Shown here: positions 34,028 through 48,330 of the stretch, in pieces
How positions within the stretch are numbered: position 1 is the first letter of the stretch
Layout: every line of letters starts with the position of its first letter
Origin: Bathymodiolus brooksi
Taxonomy: Eukaryota > Mollusca > Bivalvia > Mytilida > Modiolidae
NCBI GenBank assembly: GCA_963680875.1
Contig: OY804588.1
Location: forward strand, 76,470,829-76,534,828
DNA length: 64,000 nt
Reading direction: 5' to 3'
Translations under genes and position numbers: made by a program
The notes under the pieces: model-generated
The model's database searches: none
Seen by the model: only the letters and a program-made list of their open reading frames with translations
Told to the model about the DNA's origin: nothing

Positions 34028-37000
34028 AAAAACAACAAATGTTATTCAATTTAATAATAAAGAAAGATATTAGTTCCGACTAGGGGCGTGGTTTAATAGC
34101 GTTATTAGGCTAATATAAAAAGTGATATTACGACAGGAGTGTGGCTTAATAGCTCTATTAGGCTAATGTGAAAAGGGTTATTCTGACAGGGGTGTGGCTT
34201 AATAATTTTATTAGGCCAATATGGAAAGTGTTATTATGACAGGGTGTTGCTTAATAGCTTTATTAGGCTAATGTGAAAAGTGTTATGATGACAGGGGTGT
34301 AGCAAAATAGCTTTATTAGGCTAATGTGAAAAGGGTTATTATGACAGGGGTGTGGATTAATAGCTTTATTAGGCCAATGTGAAAAGTGTTATTATGACAA
34401 GGGTGTGGCTTAATAGCTTTCTTAGGCTAATGTGAAAATCTTTATTATGATCGGGGTGTGACTTAATAGCTTTATTAGGCTAATGTGAAAATGGTTACTA
34501 TGACAAGGATGTGTCTTCATAGATTTATTAGGCTAATGTGAAAAGGGTTATTATGACAGGGATGTGACTTCATAGCTTAATTAGGCTAATCAGAAAAGCG
34601 TTATTGACAGGGGTGTGGCTTAATAGCTTTATTAGGCTAATGTGAAAAGTGTTATTATAACACGGTGTGGCTTTATAGCTTTCTTAGGCTAATGTAAAAA
34701 GGGTTATTATGACAGGGTGTGGCTTAATAGCTTTATTAGGCTAATAAGAAAAGTGTTAGTATGACAGGGGCGTGGCTTAATAGATTTATTAGGCTAATGT
34801 GAAAAGGGTTATTATGACAAGGGTGTGGCTTAATACCATTATTTTGCTAATGTGAAAAGGGTTATTATGACAGGGGTGTGGCTTCATTTCTTTATTAGGC
34901 CAATGTGAAAAGTGTTATGATGACAGGGATGTGGCTTAATAGGTTTATTAGGCTAATGTGAAAAGGGTTATTATCACAGGGGTGTGGCTTAATAGCTTTA
35001 TTAGGCTAATGTGAAAAGGGCTAGTATGACAAGGGTGTGGCTTAATAACTTTATAAAGTTAATCAGAAAAGTGTTATTATGACAGAGGTGTGGCTTAGTA
35101 GCTTTATTAGGCTAATGTGAAAAGTGTTTTTATGACAGGGGTGTGGCTTAATAGCTTTATTAAGCTAATGTGAAAAGTGCTATTATGACAGGGGTGTGGC
35201 TTAATAGCTTTCTTAGGCTAATGTGAAAAGCTTTATCATGACAGGGGTGTGGTTTAATAACTTTATTAGTCTAATGTGAAAATGGTTATTATGACATGGG
35301 TGTGGTTTCATAGCTTTATTAGTCTAAAGTGAAAAGGGTTATTATGACAGGGATGTGGCTTAATAGCTTTATTAGGCTAATCAGAAAAGCGTTATTGACA
35401 GGGGTGTGGTTTATTAGTTTTATTAGGCTAAAGTGAAAAGTGTTATTATGACAGGGGTATGGCTTAATAGCTTTATTAAACTAATGTAAAAAGGGTTATT
35501 ATGACATGGGTGTGGCTTAATAGCTTTATGAGGCTAATCAGAAAAGTGTTAGTATGACAGGGGCGTGGCTTAATAGCTTTATTAGGCTATTGTGAAAAGG
35601 GTTATTATGACAGGGGTGTGGCTTAATAGATTTATTAGGCTAATGTAAAAAGGGTTATTATAACAAGAATGTGGCTTAATAGCAATATTTTGCTAATGTG
35701 AAAAGTGTTATTATGACAGGGGTGTAGCTTCATTGCTTTATTAGGCTAATGTGAAAAGTGTTATGATGACAGGGGTGTGGCTTAATATGTTTATTAGGCT
35801 AATGTGAAAAGGGTTATTATGACAGGGGTGTTTCTTAATAGCTTTATTAGGCTAATGTGAAAAGTGTTATTATGCCAGAGGTGGGGCTTAATAGCTTTAT
35901 TAGGCTAATGTGAAAAGGGCTATTATGACAAGTATGTGGCTTAATAACTTTATAAGGCTAATCAGAAAAGTGTTAGTATGATCGGGGTGTGGCTTAATAG
36001 CTTTATTAGTCTAAAGTGAAAAGGGTTATTATGACAGAGGTGTGGCTTAATAGCTTTATTAGGCTAACGTGAAAAGGGCTAGTATGACAAGGGTGTGGCT
36101 TAATAACTTTATAAGGCTAATCAGAAAAGTGTTATCATGACAGAGGTGTGGCTTAATAGCTTTATTAAGCTAATGTGAAAATTGTTTTTATGACAAGGGT
36201 GTGGCTTAATAGCTTTATTAGGTCAATGTGAAAAGTGCTATTATGACAGGGGTGTGGCGTAATAGCTTTCTTAGGCTAATGTGAAAAGCTTTATCATGAC
36301 AGGGGTGTGGCTAAATATCTTTATTAGGCTAATGTGAAAATGGTTATTATGACAGGGGTGTGTTTTCATAGCTTTATTAGTCTAAAGTGAAAAGGGTTAT
36401 TATGACAGGGATGTGGCTTAATAGCTTTATTAGGCTAATCAGACAAGCGTTATTGACAGGGGTGTGGCTTAATAGCTTTATTAGGCTAATGTGAAAAGTG
36501 TTATTATGACAGGGGTATGGCTTAATAGCTTTATTAGACTAATGTAAAAAGGGTTATTATGACATGGGTGTGGCTTAATAGCTTTATGAGGCTAATCAGA
36601 AAAGTGTTAGTATGACAGGGGCGTGGCTTAATAGCTTTATTAGGCTATTGTGAAAAGGGTTATTATGAAAGGGGTGTAGCTTCATTGCTTTATTAGGCTA
36701 ATGTGAAAAGTGTTATGATGACAGGGGTGTGGCTTAATATGTTTATTAGGCTAATGTGAAAAGGGTTATTATGACAGGGGTGTGTCTTAATAGCTTTATT
36801 AGGTTAATGTGAAAAGTGTTATTATGAATGAGGTGTGGCTTAATAGCTTTATTAGGCTAATGTGAAAAGGGCTATTATGACAAGTGTGTGGCTTAATAAC
36901 TTTATAAGGCTAATCAGAAAAGTGTTAGTATGATAGAGGTGTGGCTTAATAGCTTTCTTAGGCTAATATGAAAAGCTTTATTATGACCGGGGTGTGGCTT

Positions 37001-40000
37001 AATAGCTTTATAAGGCTAATGTGAAAATGGTTACTATGACAGGGATGTGGCTTCATAGCTTTATTAGGCAAATGTGAAAAGGGTTATTATGACAGGGATG
37101 TGACTTAATAGCTTTATTAGGCTAATCAGAAAAGCGTTATTGACAGGGGTGTGGCTTAATAGCTTTATTAGGCTAATGTAAAAAGTGTTATTATGACACG
37201 GGTGCGGCTTAATAGCTTTGTTAGGCTAATCAGAAAAGTGTTAGTATGACAGGGGCGTGGCTTAATAGTTTTATTAGGCTAATGTGAAAAGGGTTATTAT
37301 GACAAGGGTGTGGCTTAATAGCATTATTTTGCTAATGTGGAAAGGGTTATTATGACAGGGGTGTAGCTCCATTGCTTTATTAGGCTAATGTGAAAAGTGT
37401 TATTATGACAGGGGTGTGTCTTAATAGCTTTATTAGGCTAATGTGAAAAGTGTTATTATGACAGAGGTGGGGCTCAATAGCTTTATTAGGCTAATGTGAA
37501 AAGGGCTTTTATGACAAGTATGTGGCTTAATAACTTTATAAGGCTAATCAGACTAATGTGTAAATGGTTACTATGACAGGGATGTGGCTTCATTTCTTTA
37601 TTAGGCCAATGTGAAAAGGGTTATGATGACAAGGATGTGGCTTAATATGTTTATTAGGCTAATGTGAAAAGGGTTATTATGACAGGGGTGTGTCTTAATA
37701 GCTTTATTAGGCTAATGTGAAAAGTGTTATTATGACAGAGGTGGGGCTCAATAGCTTTATTAGGCTAATGTGAAAAGGGCTTTTATGACAAGTATGTGGC
37801 TTAATAACTTTATAAGGCTAATCAGAAAAGTGTTAGTATGATAGAGGTGTGGCTTAATAGCTTTCTAAGGCTAACGTGAAAAGCTTTATTATGACCGGGG
37901 TGTGGCTTAATAGCTTTATAAGGCTAATGTGAAAATGGTTACTATGACAGGGATGTGGCTTGATAGCTTTATTAGGCTAATGTGAAAAGGGTTATTATGA
38001 CAGGGATGTGGCTTCATTTCTTTATTAGGCCAATGTGAAAAGGGTTATGATGACAGCGGTGTGGCTTAATAGGTTTATTAGGCTAATGTGAAAAGGGTTA
38101 TTATGACAGGGGTGTGGCTTAATAGCTTTATTAGGCTAATGTGAAAAGTGTTATTATGACAGATGTGTGGATTAATAGCTTTATTAGGCTAATGTGAAAA
38201 GGGCTAGTATGACAAGGGTGTGGCTTAACTACTTTATAAGGCTAATCAGAAAAGTGTTATTATGACAGAGGTGTGGCTTAATAGCTTTATTAGGCTAATG
38301 TGAAAAGAGTTTATATGACAAGGGTTTGGCTTAATAGCTTTATTAGGCCAATGTGAAAAGGGTTATTATGACAGGGGTGTGGCTTAATAGCTTAATGAGG
38401 CTAATTAGAAAAGTGTTAGTATGACAGGGGTGTGGCTTACTAGCTTTATTAGGCTAATGTGAAAAGGGTTATAATAACAAGGGTGTGGCTTAATAGCATT
38501 ATTTTGCTAATGTGAAAAGTGTTATTATGACAGGGGTGTGGCTTCATTGCTTTATTAGGCTAATGTAAAAAGTGTTATGATGACATGGGTGTGGCTTAAT
38601 ATGTTTATTAGGCTAATGTGAAAAGGGTTATTATGACAGGGGTGTGGCTTAATAGCTTTATTAGGCTAATGTGAAAAGGGCTATTATGACAAGGGTGTGG
38701 CTTAATAACTTTATAAGGCTAATCAGAAAAGTGTTATTATGACAGAGGTGTGGCTTAATAGCTTTATTAGGCTAATGTGAAAAGTGTTTTTATGACAGGG
38801 GTGTGGCTTAATAGCTTTATCAGGCCAATGTGAAAATGGTTATTATGAAAGGGGTGTAGTATCATAGCTTTATTAGTCTAAAGTGAAAAGGTTTACTATG
38901 ACAGGGATGTGGCTTGATAGCTTTATTAGGCTAATCAGAAAAGCGTTATGGACAGGGGTTTGGCTTAATAGCTTTATTAGGCTAATGTGAAAAGTGTTAT
39001 TATGACAGGAGTGTGGCTTAATAGGTGTATTAGGCTAATGTAAAAAGGGTTATTATGACAAGGGTGTGGCTTAATAGCATTATTTTGCTAATGTGAAAAG
39101 TGTTATTATGACAGGGGTGTGGCTTCATTGCTTTATTAGGCTAATGTGAAAAGTGTTATGATGACAGGGGTGTGACTTAATATGTGCATTAGGCTAATGT
39201 GAAAAGGGTTATTATGACAGGGGTGTGGCTTAATAGCTTTATTAGGCTAATGTGAAAAGTGTTATTATGGCAGAGGTGTGGCTTAATAGCTTTATTAGGC
39301 TAATGTGAACAGGGCTATTTTGACAAGGGTGTGGCTTAATAATTTTATAAGGCTAATCAGAAAAGTGTTATTATAACAGAGGTGTGGCTTAATAGCTTTA
39401 TTAGGCTATTGTGAAAAGGGTTATTATGACAGGGGTGTGGCTTAATAGATTTATTAGGCTAATGTAAAAAGGGTTATTATAACAAGGATGTGGCTTAATA
39501 GCAATATTTTGCTAATGTGAAAAGTGTTATTATGACAGGGGTGTAGCTTCATTGCTTTATTAGGCTAATATGAAAAGTGTTATGATGACAGGGGTGTGGC
39601 TTAATATGTTTATTAGGCTAATGTGAAAAGGGTTATTATGACAGGGGTGTGTCTTAATAGCTTTATTAGGCTAATGTGAAAAGTTTTATTATACCAGAGG
39701 TGGGGCTTAATAGCTTTATTAGTCTAAAGTGAAAAGGGTGATTATGACAGAGGTGTGGCTTAATAGCTTTATTAGGCTAACGTGAAAAGGGTTAGTATGA
39801 CAAGGGTGTGGCTTAATAACTTTATAAGGCTAATCAGAAAAGTGTTATCATGACAGAGGTGTGGCTTAATAGCTTTATTAGGCTAATGTGAAAAGTGTTT
39901 TTATGACAAGGGCGGGGCTTAATAGCTTTATTAGGCTATTGTGAAAAGGGTTATTATGAAAGGGGTGTAGCTTCATTGCTTTATTAGGCTAATGTGAAAA

Positions 40001-43000
40001 GTGTTATGATGACAGGGGTGTGGCTTAATATGTTTATTAGGCTAATGTGAAAAGGGTTATTATGACAGGGGTGTGTCTTAATAGCTTTATTAGGTTAATG
40101 TGAAAAGTGTTATTATGAAAGAGGTGTGGCTTAATAGCTTTATTAGGCTAATGTGAAAAGAGCTATTATGACAAGTGTGTGGCTTAATAACTTTATAAGG
40201 CTAATCAGAAAAGTGTTAGTATGATAGAGGTGTGGCTTAATAGCTTTCTTAGGCTAATATGAAAAGCTTTATTATGACCGGGGTGTGGCTTAATAGCTTT
40301 ATAAGGCTAATGTGAAAATGGTTACTATCACAGGGATGTGGCTTCATAGCTTTATTAGGCAAATGTGAAAAGGGTTATTATGACAGGGATGTGACTTAAT
40401 AGCTTTATTAGGCTAATCAGAAAAGCGTTATTGACAGGGGTGTGGCTTAATAGCTTTATTAGGCTAATGTAAAAAGTGTTATTATGACACGGGTGCGGCT
40501 TAATAGCTTTGCTAGGCTAATCAGAAAAGTGTTAGTATGACAGGGGCGTGGCTTAATAGTTTTATTAGGCTAATGTGAAAAGGGTTATTATGACAAGGGT
40601 GTGGCTTAATAGCATTATTTTGCTAATGTGGAAAGGGTTATTATGACAGGGGTGTAGCTTCATTGCTTTATTAGGCTAATGTGAAAAGTGTTATTATGAC
40701 AGGGGTGTGTCTTAATAGCTTTATTAGGCTAATGTGAAAAGTGTTATTATGACAGAGGTGGGGCTCAATAGCTTTATTAGGCTAATGTGAAAAGGGCTTT
40801 TATGACAAGTATGTGGCTTAATAACTTTATAAGGCTAATCAGAAAAGTGTTAGTATGATAGAGGTGTGGCTTAATAGCTTTCTAAGGCTAACGTGAAAAG
40901 CTTTATTATGACCGGGGTGTGGCTTAATAGCTTTATAAGGCTAATGTGTAAATGGTTACTATGACAGGGATGTGGCTTCATTTCTTTATTAGGCCAATGT
41001 GAAAAGGGTTATGATGACAAGGATGTGGCTAAATATGTGTATTAGGCTAATGTGAAAAGGGTTATTATGACAGGGGTGTGTCTTAATAGCTTTATTAGGC
41101 TAATGTGAAAAGTGTTATTATGACAGAGGTGGGGCTCAATAGCTTTATTAGGCTAATGTGAAAAGGGCTTTTATGACAAGTATGTGGCTTAATAACTTTA
41201 TAAGGCTAATCAGAAAAGTGTTAGTATGATAGAGGTGTGGCTTAATAGCTTTCTAAGGCTAACGTGAAAAGCTTTATTATGACCGGGGTGTGGCTTAATA
41301 GCTTTATAAGGCTAATGTGAAAATGGTTACTATGACAGGGATGTGGCTTGATAGCTTTATTAGGCTAATGTGAAAAGGGTTATTATGACAGGGATGTGAC
41401 TTAATAGCTTTATTAGTCTAAACAGAAAAGCGTTATTGACAGGGATGTGGCTTAATAGCTTTATTAGGCTAATGTAAAAAGTGTTATTATGACACGGGTG
41501 CGGCTTAATAGCTTTATTAGGCTAATCGGAAAAGTGTTAGTATGACAGGTGCTGAGCTTAATAGTTTTATTAGGCTAATGTGAAAAGGGTTATTATGACA
41601 GGGATATGGCTTCATTTCTTTATTAGGCCAATGTGAAAAGGGTTATGATGACAGCGGTGTGGCTTAATAGGTTTATTAGGCTAATGTGAAAAGGGTTATT
41701 ATGACAGGGGTGTGGCTTAATAGCTTTATTAGGCTAATGTGAAAAGTGTTATTATGACAGATGTGTGGATTAATAGCTTTATTAGGCTAATGTGAAAAGG
41801 GCTAGTATGACAAGGGTGTGGCTTAACTACTTTATAAGGCTAATCAGAAAAGTGTTATTATGACAGAGGTGTGGCTTAATAGCTTTATTAGGCTAATGTG
41901 AAAAGAGTTTTTATGACAAGGGTTTTGCTTAATAGCTTTATTAGGCCAATGTGAAAAGGGTTATTATGACAGGGGTGTGGCTTAATAGCTTAATGAGGCT
42001 AATTAAAAAAGTGTTAGTATGACAGGGGCGTGGCTTACTAGCTTTATTAGGCTAATCTGAAAAGGGTTATTATAACAAGGGTGTGGCTTAATAGCATTAT
42101 TTTGCTAATGTGAAAAGTGTTATTATGACAGGGGTGTGGCTTCATTGCTTTATTAGGCTAATGTAAAAAGTGTTATGATGACATGGGTGTGGCTTAATAT
42201 GTTTATTAGGCTAATGTGAAAAGGGTTATTATGACAGGGGTGTGGCTTAATAGCTTTATTAGGCTAATGTGAAAAGTGTTATTATGACAGAGGTGTGGCT
42301 TAATAGCTTTATTAGGCTAATGTGAAAAGTGTTTTTATGACAGGGGTGTGGCTTAATAGCTTTATCAGGCCAATGTGAAAATGGTTATTATGAAAGGGGT
42401 GTAGTATCATAGCTTTATTAGTCTAAAGTGAAAAGGTTTACTATGACAGGGATGTGGCTTGATAGCTTTATTAGGCTAATCAGAAAAGCGTTATGGACAG
42501 GAATTGGCTTAATAGCTTTATTAGGCTAATGTGAAAAGTGTTATTATGACAGGAGTGTGGCTTAATAGGTGTATTAGGCTAATGTAAAAAGGGTTATTAT
42601 GACAAGGGTGTGGCTTAATAGCATTATTTTGCTAATGTGAAAAGTGTTATTATGACAGGGGTGTGGCTTCATTGCTTTATTAGGCTAATGTGAAAAGTGT
42701 TATGATGACAGGGGTGTGACTTAATATGTGCATTAGGCTAATGTGAAAAGGGTTATTATGACAGGGGTGTGGCTTAATAGCTTTATTAGGCTAATGTGAA
42801 AAGTGTTATTATGGCAGAGGTGTGGCTTAATAGCTTTATTAGGCTAATGTGAACAGGGCTATTTTGACAAGGGTGTGGCTTAATAATTTTATAAGGCTAA
42901 TCAGAAAAGTGTTATTATAACAGAGGTGTGGCTTAATAGCTTTATTAGGCTATTGTGAAAAGGGTTATTATGACAGGGGCGTGGCTTAATAGATTTATTA

Positions 43001-46000
43001 GGCTAATGTAAAAAGGGTTATTATAACAAGGATGTGGCTTAATAGCAATATTTTGCTAATGTGAAAAGTGTTATTATGACAGGGGTGTAGCTTCATTGCT
43101 TTATTAGGCTAATGTGAAAAGTGTTATGATGACAGGGGTGTGGCTTAATATGTTTATTAGGCTAATGTGAAAAGGGTTATTATGACAGGGGTGTGTCTTA
43201 ATAGCTTTATTAGGCTAATGTGAAAAGTGTTATTATACCAGAGGTGGGGCTTAATAGCTTTATTAGGCTAATGTGAAAAGGGCTATTATGACAAGTATGT
43301 GGCTTAATAACTTTATAAGGCTAATCAGAAAAGTGTTAGTATGATAGAGGTGTGGCTTAATAGCTTTCTTAGGCTAATGTGAAAAGCTTTATTATGACCG
43401 GGGTGTGGCTTAATAGCTTTATTAGTCTAAAGTGAAAAGGGTTATTATGACAGAGGTGTGGCTTAATAGCTTTATTAGGCTAACGTGAAAAGGGCTAGTA
43501 TGACAAGGGTGTGGCTTAATAACTTTATAAGGCGAATCAGAAAAGTGTTATCATGACAGAGGTGTGGCTTAATAGCTTTATTAGGCTAATGTGAAAAGTG
43601 TTTTTATGACAAGGGTGTGGCTTAATAGCTTTATTAGGTCAATGTGAAAAGTGCTATTATGACAGGGGTGTGGCTTAATAGCTTTCTTAGGCTAATGTGA
43701 AAAGCTTTATCATGACAGGGGTGTGGCTTAATATCTTTATTAGGCTAATGTGAAAATGGTTATTATGACAGGGGTGTGTTTTCATAGCTTTATTAGTCTA
43801 AAGTGAAAAGGGTTATTATGACAGGGATGTGGCTTAATAGCTTTATTAGGCTAATCAGACAAGCGTTATTGACAGGGGTGTGGCTTAATAGCTTTATTAG
43901 GCTAATGTGAAAAGTGTTATTATGACAGGGGTATGGCTTAATAGCTTTATTAGACTAATGTAAAAAGGGTTATTATGACATGGGTGTGGCTTAATAACTT
44001 TATGAGGCTAATCAGAAAAGTGTTAGTATGACAGGGGCGTGGCTTAATAGCTTTATTAGGCTATTGTGAAAAGGGTTATTATGAAAATGGTGTAGCTTCA
44101 TTGCTTTATTAGGCTAATGTGAAAAGTGTTATGATGACAGGGGTGTGGCTTAATATGTTTATTAGGCTAATGTGAAAAGGGTTATTATGACAGGGGTGTG
44201 TCTTAATAGCTTTATTAGGTTAATGTGAAAAGTGTTATTATGAAAGAGGTGTGGCTTAATAGCTTTATTAGGCTAATGTGAAAAGAGCTATTATGACAAG
44301 TGTGTGGCTTAATAACTTTATAAGGCTAATCAGAAAAGTGTTAGTATGATAGAGGTGTGGCTTAATAGCTTTCTTAGGCTAATATGAAAAGCTTTATTAT
44401 GACCGGGGTGTGGCTTAATAGCTTTATAAGGCTAATGTGAAAATGGTTACTATGACAGGGATGTGGCTTCATAGCTTTATTAGGCAAATGTAAAAAGGGT
44501 TATTATGACAGGGATGTGACTTAATAGCTTTATTAGGCTAATCAGAAAAGCGTTATTGACAGGGGTGTGGCTTAATAGCTTTATTAGGCTAATGTAAAAA
44601 GTGTTATTATGACACGGGTGCGGCTTAATAGCTTTGTTAGGCTAATCAGAAAAGTGTTAGTATGACAGGGCCGTGGCTTAATAGTTTTATTAGGCTAATG
44701 TGAAAAGGGTTATTATGACAAGGGTGTGGCTTAATAGCATTATTTTGCTAATGTGGAAAGGGTTATTATGACAGGGGTGTAGCTTCATTGCTTTATTAGG
44801 CTAATGTGAAAAGTGTTATTATGACAGGGGTGTGTCTTAATAGCTTTATTAGGCTAATGTGAAAAGTGTTATTATGACAGAGGTGGGGCTCAATAGCTTT
44901 ATTAGGCTAATGTGAAAAGGGCTTTTATGACAAGTATGTGGCTTAATAACTTTATAAGGCTAATCAGAAAAGTGTTAGTATGATAGAGGTGTGGCTTAAT
45001 AGCTTTCTAAGGCTAACGTGAAAAGCTTTATTATGACCGGGGTGTGGCTTAATAGCTTTATAAGGCTAATGTGTAAATGGTTACTATGACAGGGATGTGG
45101 CTTCATTTTTTTATTAGGCCAATGTGAAAAGGGTTATGATGACAAGGATGTGGCTTAATATGTTTATTAGGCTAATGTGAAAAGGGTTATTATGACAGGG
45201 GTGTGTCTTAATAGCTTTATTAGGCTAATGTGAAAAGTGTTATTATGACAGAGGTGGGGCTCAATAGCTTTATTAGGCTAATGTGAAAAGGGCTTTTATG
45301 ACAAGTATGTGGCTTAATAACTTTATAAGGCTAATCAGAAAAGTGTTAGTATGATAGAGGTGTGGCTTAATAGCTTTCTAAGGCTAACGTGAAAAGCTTT
45401 ATTATGACCGGGGTGTGGCTTAATAGCTTTATAAGGCTAATGTGAAAATGGTTACTATGACAGGGATGTGGCTTGATAGCTTTATTAGGCTAATGTGAAA
45501 AGGGTTATTATGACAGGGATGTGACTTAATAGCTTTATTAGTCTAAACAGAAAAGCGTTATTGACAGGGATGTGGCTTAATAGCTTTATTAGGCTAATGT
45601 AAAAAGTGTTATTATGACACGGGTGCGGCTTAATAGCTTTATTAGGCTAATCAGAAAAGTGTTAGTATGACAGGGGCTGAGCTTAATAGTTTTATTAGGC
45701 TAATGTGAAAAGGGTTATTATGACAAGGGTGTGGCTTAATAGCATTATTTTGCTGATGTGAAAAGGGTTATTATGACAGGGGTGTGGCTTAATAGCTTTA
45801 TTAGGCTAATGTGAAAAGTGTTATTATGACAGATGTGTGGATTAATAGCTTTATTAGGCTAATGTGAAAAGGGCTAGTATGACAAGGGTGTGGCTTAACT
45901 ACTTTATAAGGCTAATCAGAAAAGTGTTATTATGACAGAGGTGTGGCTTAATAGCTTTATTAGGCTAATGTGAAAAGAGTTTTTATGACAAGGGTGTGGC

Positions 46001-47834
46001 TTAATAGCTTTATTAGGCCAATGTGAAAAGGGTTATTATGACAGGGGTGTGGCTTAATAGCTTAATGAGGCTAATTAGAAAAGTGTTAGTATGACAGGGG
46101 CGTGGCTTACTAGCTTTATTAGGCTAATGTGAAAAGGGTTATTATAACAAGGGTGTGGCTTAATAGCATTATTTTGCTAATGTGAAAAGTGTTATTATGA
46201 CAGGGGTGTGGCTTCATTGCTTTATTAGGCTAATGTAAAAAGTGTTATGATGACATGGGTGTGGCTTAATATGTTTATTAGGCTAATGTGAAAAGGGTTA
46301 TTATGACAGGGGTGTGGCTTAATAGCTTTATTAGGCTAATGTGAAAAGTGTTATTATGACAGAGGTGTGGCTTAATAGCTTTATTAGGCTAATGTGAAAA
46401 GGGCTATTATGACAAGGGTGTGGCTTAATAACTTTATAAGGCTAATCAGAAAAGTGTTATTATGACAGAGGTGTGGCTTAATAGCTTTATTAGGCTAATG
46501 TGAAAAGTGTTTTTATGACAGGGGTGTGGCTTAATAGCTTTATCAGGCCAATGTGAAAATGGTTATTATGAAAGGGGTGTAGTATCATAGCTTTATTAGT
46601 CTAAAGTGAAAAGGTTTACTATGACAGGGATGTGGCTTGATAGCTTTATTAGGCTAATCAGAAAAGCGTTATGGACAGGGGTTTGGCTTAATAGCTTTAT
46701 TAGGCTAATGTGAAAAGTGTTATTATGACAGGAGTGTGGCTTAATAGGTGTATTAGGCTAATGTAAAAAGGGTTATTATGACAAGGGTGTGGCTTAATAG
46801 CATTATTTTGCTAATGTGAAAAGTGTTATTATGACAGGGGTGTGGCTTCATTGCTTTATTAGGCTAATGTGAAAAGTGTTATGATGACAGGGGTGTGACT
46901 TAATATGTGCATTAGGCTAATGTGAAAAGGGTTATTATGACAGGGGTGTGGCTTAATAGCTTTATTAGGCTAATGTGAAAAGTGTTATTATGGCAGAGGT
47001 GTGGCTTAATACCTTTATTAGGCTAATGTGAACAGGGCTATTTTGACAATGGTGTGGCTTAATAATTGTATAAGGCTAATCAGAAAAGTGTTATTATGAC
47101 AGAGGTGTGGCTTAATAGCTTTATTAGGATAATGTGAAAAGTGTTTTTTTTTACAGGGGTGTGGCTTAATAGCTTTACTAGACTAATGTGAAAAGTGTTA
47201 TTGTGAGACTGTCATAATAAAGCAACAGTTTATTTCAACCCATTTATTATGACAAAAAATAACCCAATTGCAGGATAAATGTAGCTATGCTACCTTTGAA
47301 TATATGTATTATCAATAAGGAATGAATTATGAAAGTGAAGATACTTCGACAAAGTGTCATTTATTATAAAACAAGGATCAAGTTCTAAAACAAAGTGATG
47401 TTTAATACATCTTCAATAAAATATTATATTGTTAATCAAGGTTAATTTAATGTTTGATCCTGATACAATACCCACTATTTCCTGAATCAGTGTACATGTG
47501 TTACCTTTACAGAAAATATAGTATTACAATAAATTAACATAGGAGAAAATGGTATCGGGCACGAAATATGAGATCTTAGAAGATATGTCCTTGGTTGTTG
47601 TTCTGTATATCATCTACAATCAACTGATACAGAAAGACAAGTTTGAAGATACACAAGAAGAAATTAGAATGTTTGGGCCCAAAAAAACGAACTTAACATC
47701 GCCACTTTCTATTGAAGTGTCTGTACCAAGCCAGAAAGGTGAAAGTATTTGTGTTAGGATTATCTATTGTAGCTATCATTTTGATATTTGATATTGGAAA
47801 TGTGTGGTATTTTATGCTTCTCTAATTTATTAAT

Positions 47835-47965
47835 AGAATAACAGACAACGCAATGACCCACAGAAAAAAGACAAAACGTCAAACAATTGTCAATAAAACA
47901 TTACACAAAAAACTACAGATGAGTAACACGAACCTCAATACAATCCAGGGCTGAACTTGAGTAAC
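47835..47965 (+). repeat. Dispersed repeat R2, partial
   Basis: Contains ACAGACAACGCAATGACC, AAAACTACAGATGAGTAACA and a CAGGGCTGAACTTGAGT-type end. More diverged than the intron copies. Confidence 0.5.
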
Positions 47966-48119
47966 GATTGTATATGTACATATTTGTATACCCTGGGTGT
48001 AGAGTGAATCTAACCCATAGACAAAACACACAAAATACAGACAAAAAGGCAAATAATAATGAAGTCAAATTGTTGGACTATTCTTATTGTTTATTACTGT
48101 TAATAAGGGTAATAACAAA

Positions 48120-48330
48120 ATTACCGAACTCCGAACAATCTTACAAAGGGAAAGTCAAAACTCATAATTATATAAACAGACAAAATCAATCAACAACGGA
48201 AAACTGTGAAAACCGCAATGACCCTGACTTGGTACAGGCATTTCTAAAGAAATGGTGGGTTGAATGAGATTTTAAAGCGCCAAATTTCCCGCTCTCATTA
48301 CGGTTCTAAGATTCCGGCTGTCACTATAAG
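48120..48330 (+). repeat. Dispersed mussel-type repeat R4
   Basis: The block CAATCAACAACGGAAAACTG, then ACCCTGACTTGGTACAGGCA and AAATGGTGGGTTGAA, resembles a repeat I recall from many Mytilus sequences. This is recollection, not a search result. Frames crossing it are not genes. Confidence 0.5.

Larger units (their letters stand above)
33430..47215 (+). repeat. 13.8-kb tandem array of 53-bp units with higher-order repeats
   Basis: About 250 units of TTAATAGCTTTATTAGGCTA ATGTGAAAAGTGTTATTATG ACAGGGGTGTGGC. A short non-array stretch at about 33600-34080 contains the 78-bp repeat block and a second inverted-repeat element. Rare variants recur in order: the ATGAAAG/ATGAAAA variant at about 36661, 39952 and 44077, and the GGATTAATAG...TTAACTAC variant at 38171, 41769 and 45841. 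Three higher-order copies of ~3.3-4.1 kb (60-77 units) follow. Stops in all frames rule out coding. No spacers, so not CRISPR. Unit number may be unreliable in an assembly. Confidence 0.95.

Noticed and set aside
26590..47215. CRISPR-like repeat arrays
   Set aside because: Units are contiguous with no spacers, the genome is eukaryotic and there are no cas genes.
47549..47791. 80-codon frame with ATG after the satellite array
   Set aside because: No recognisable domain, signal or splice context, and not similar to pappalysin segments.
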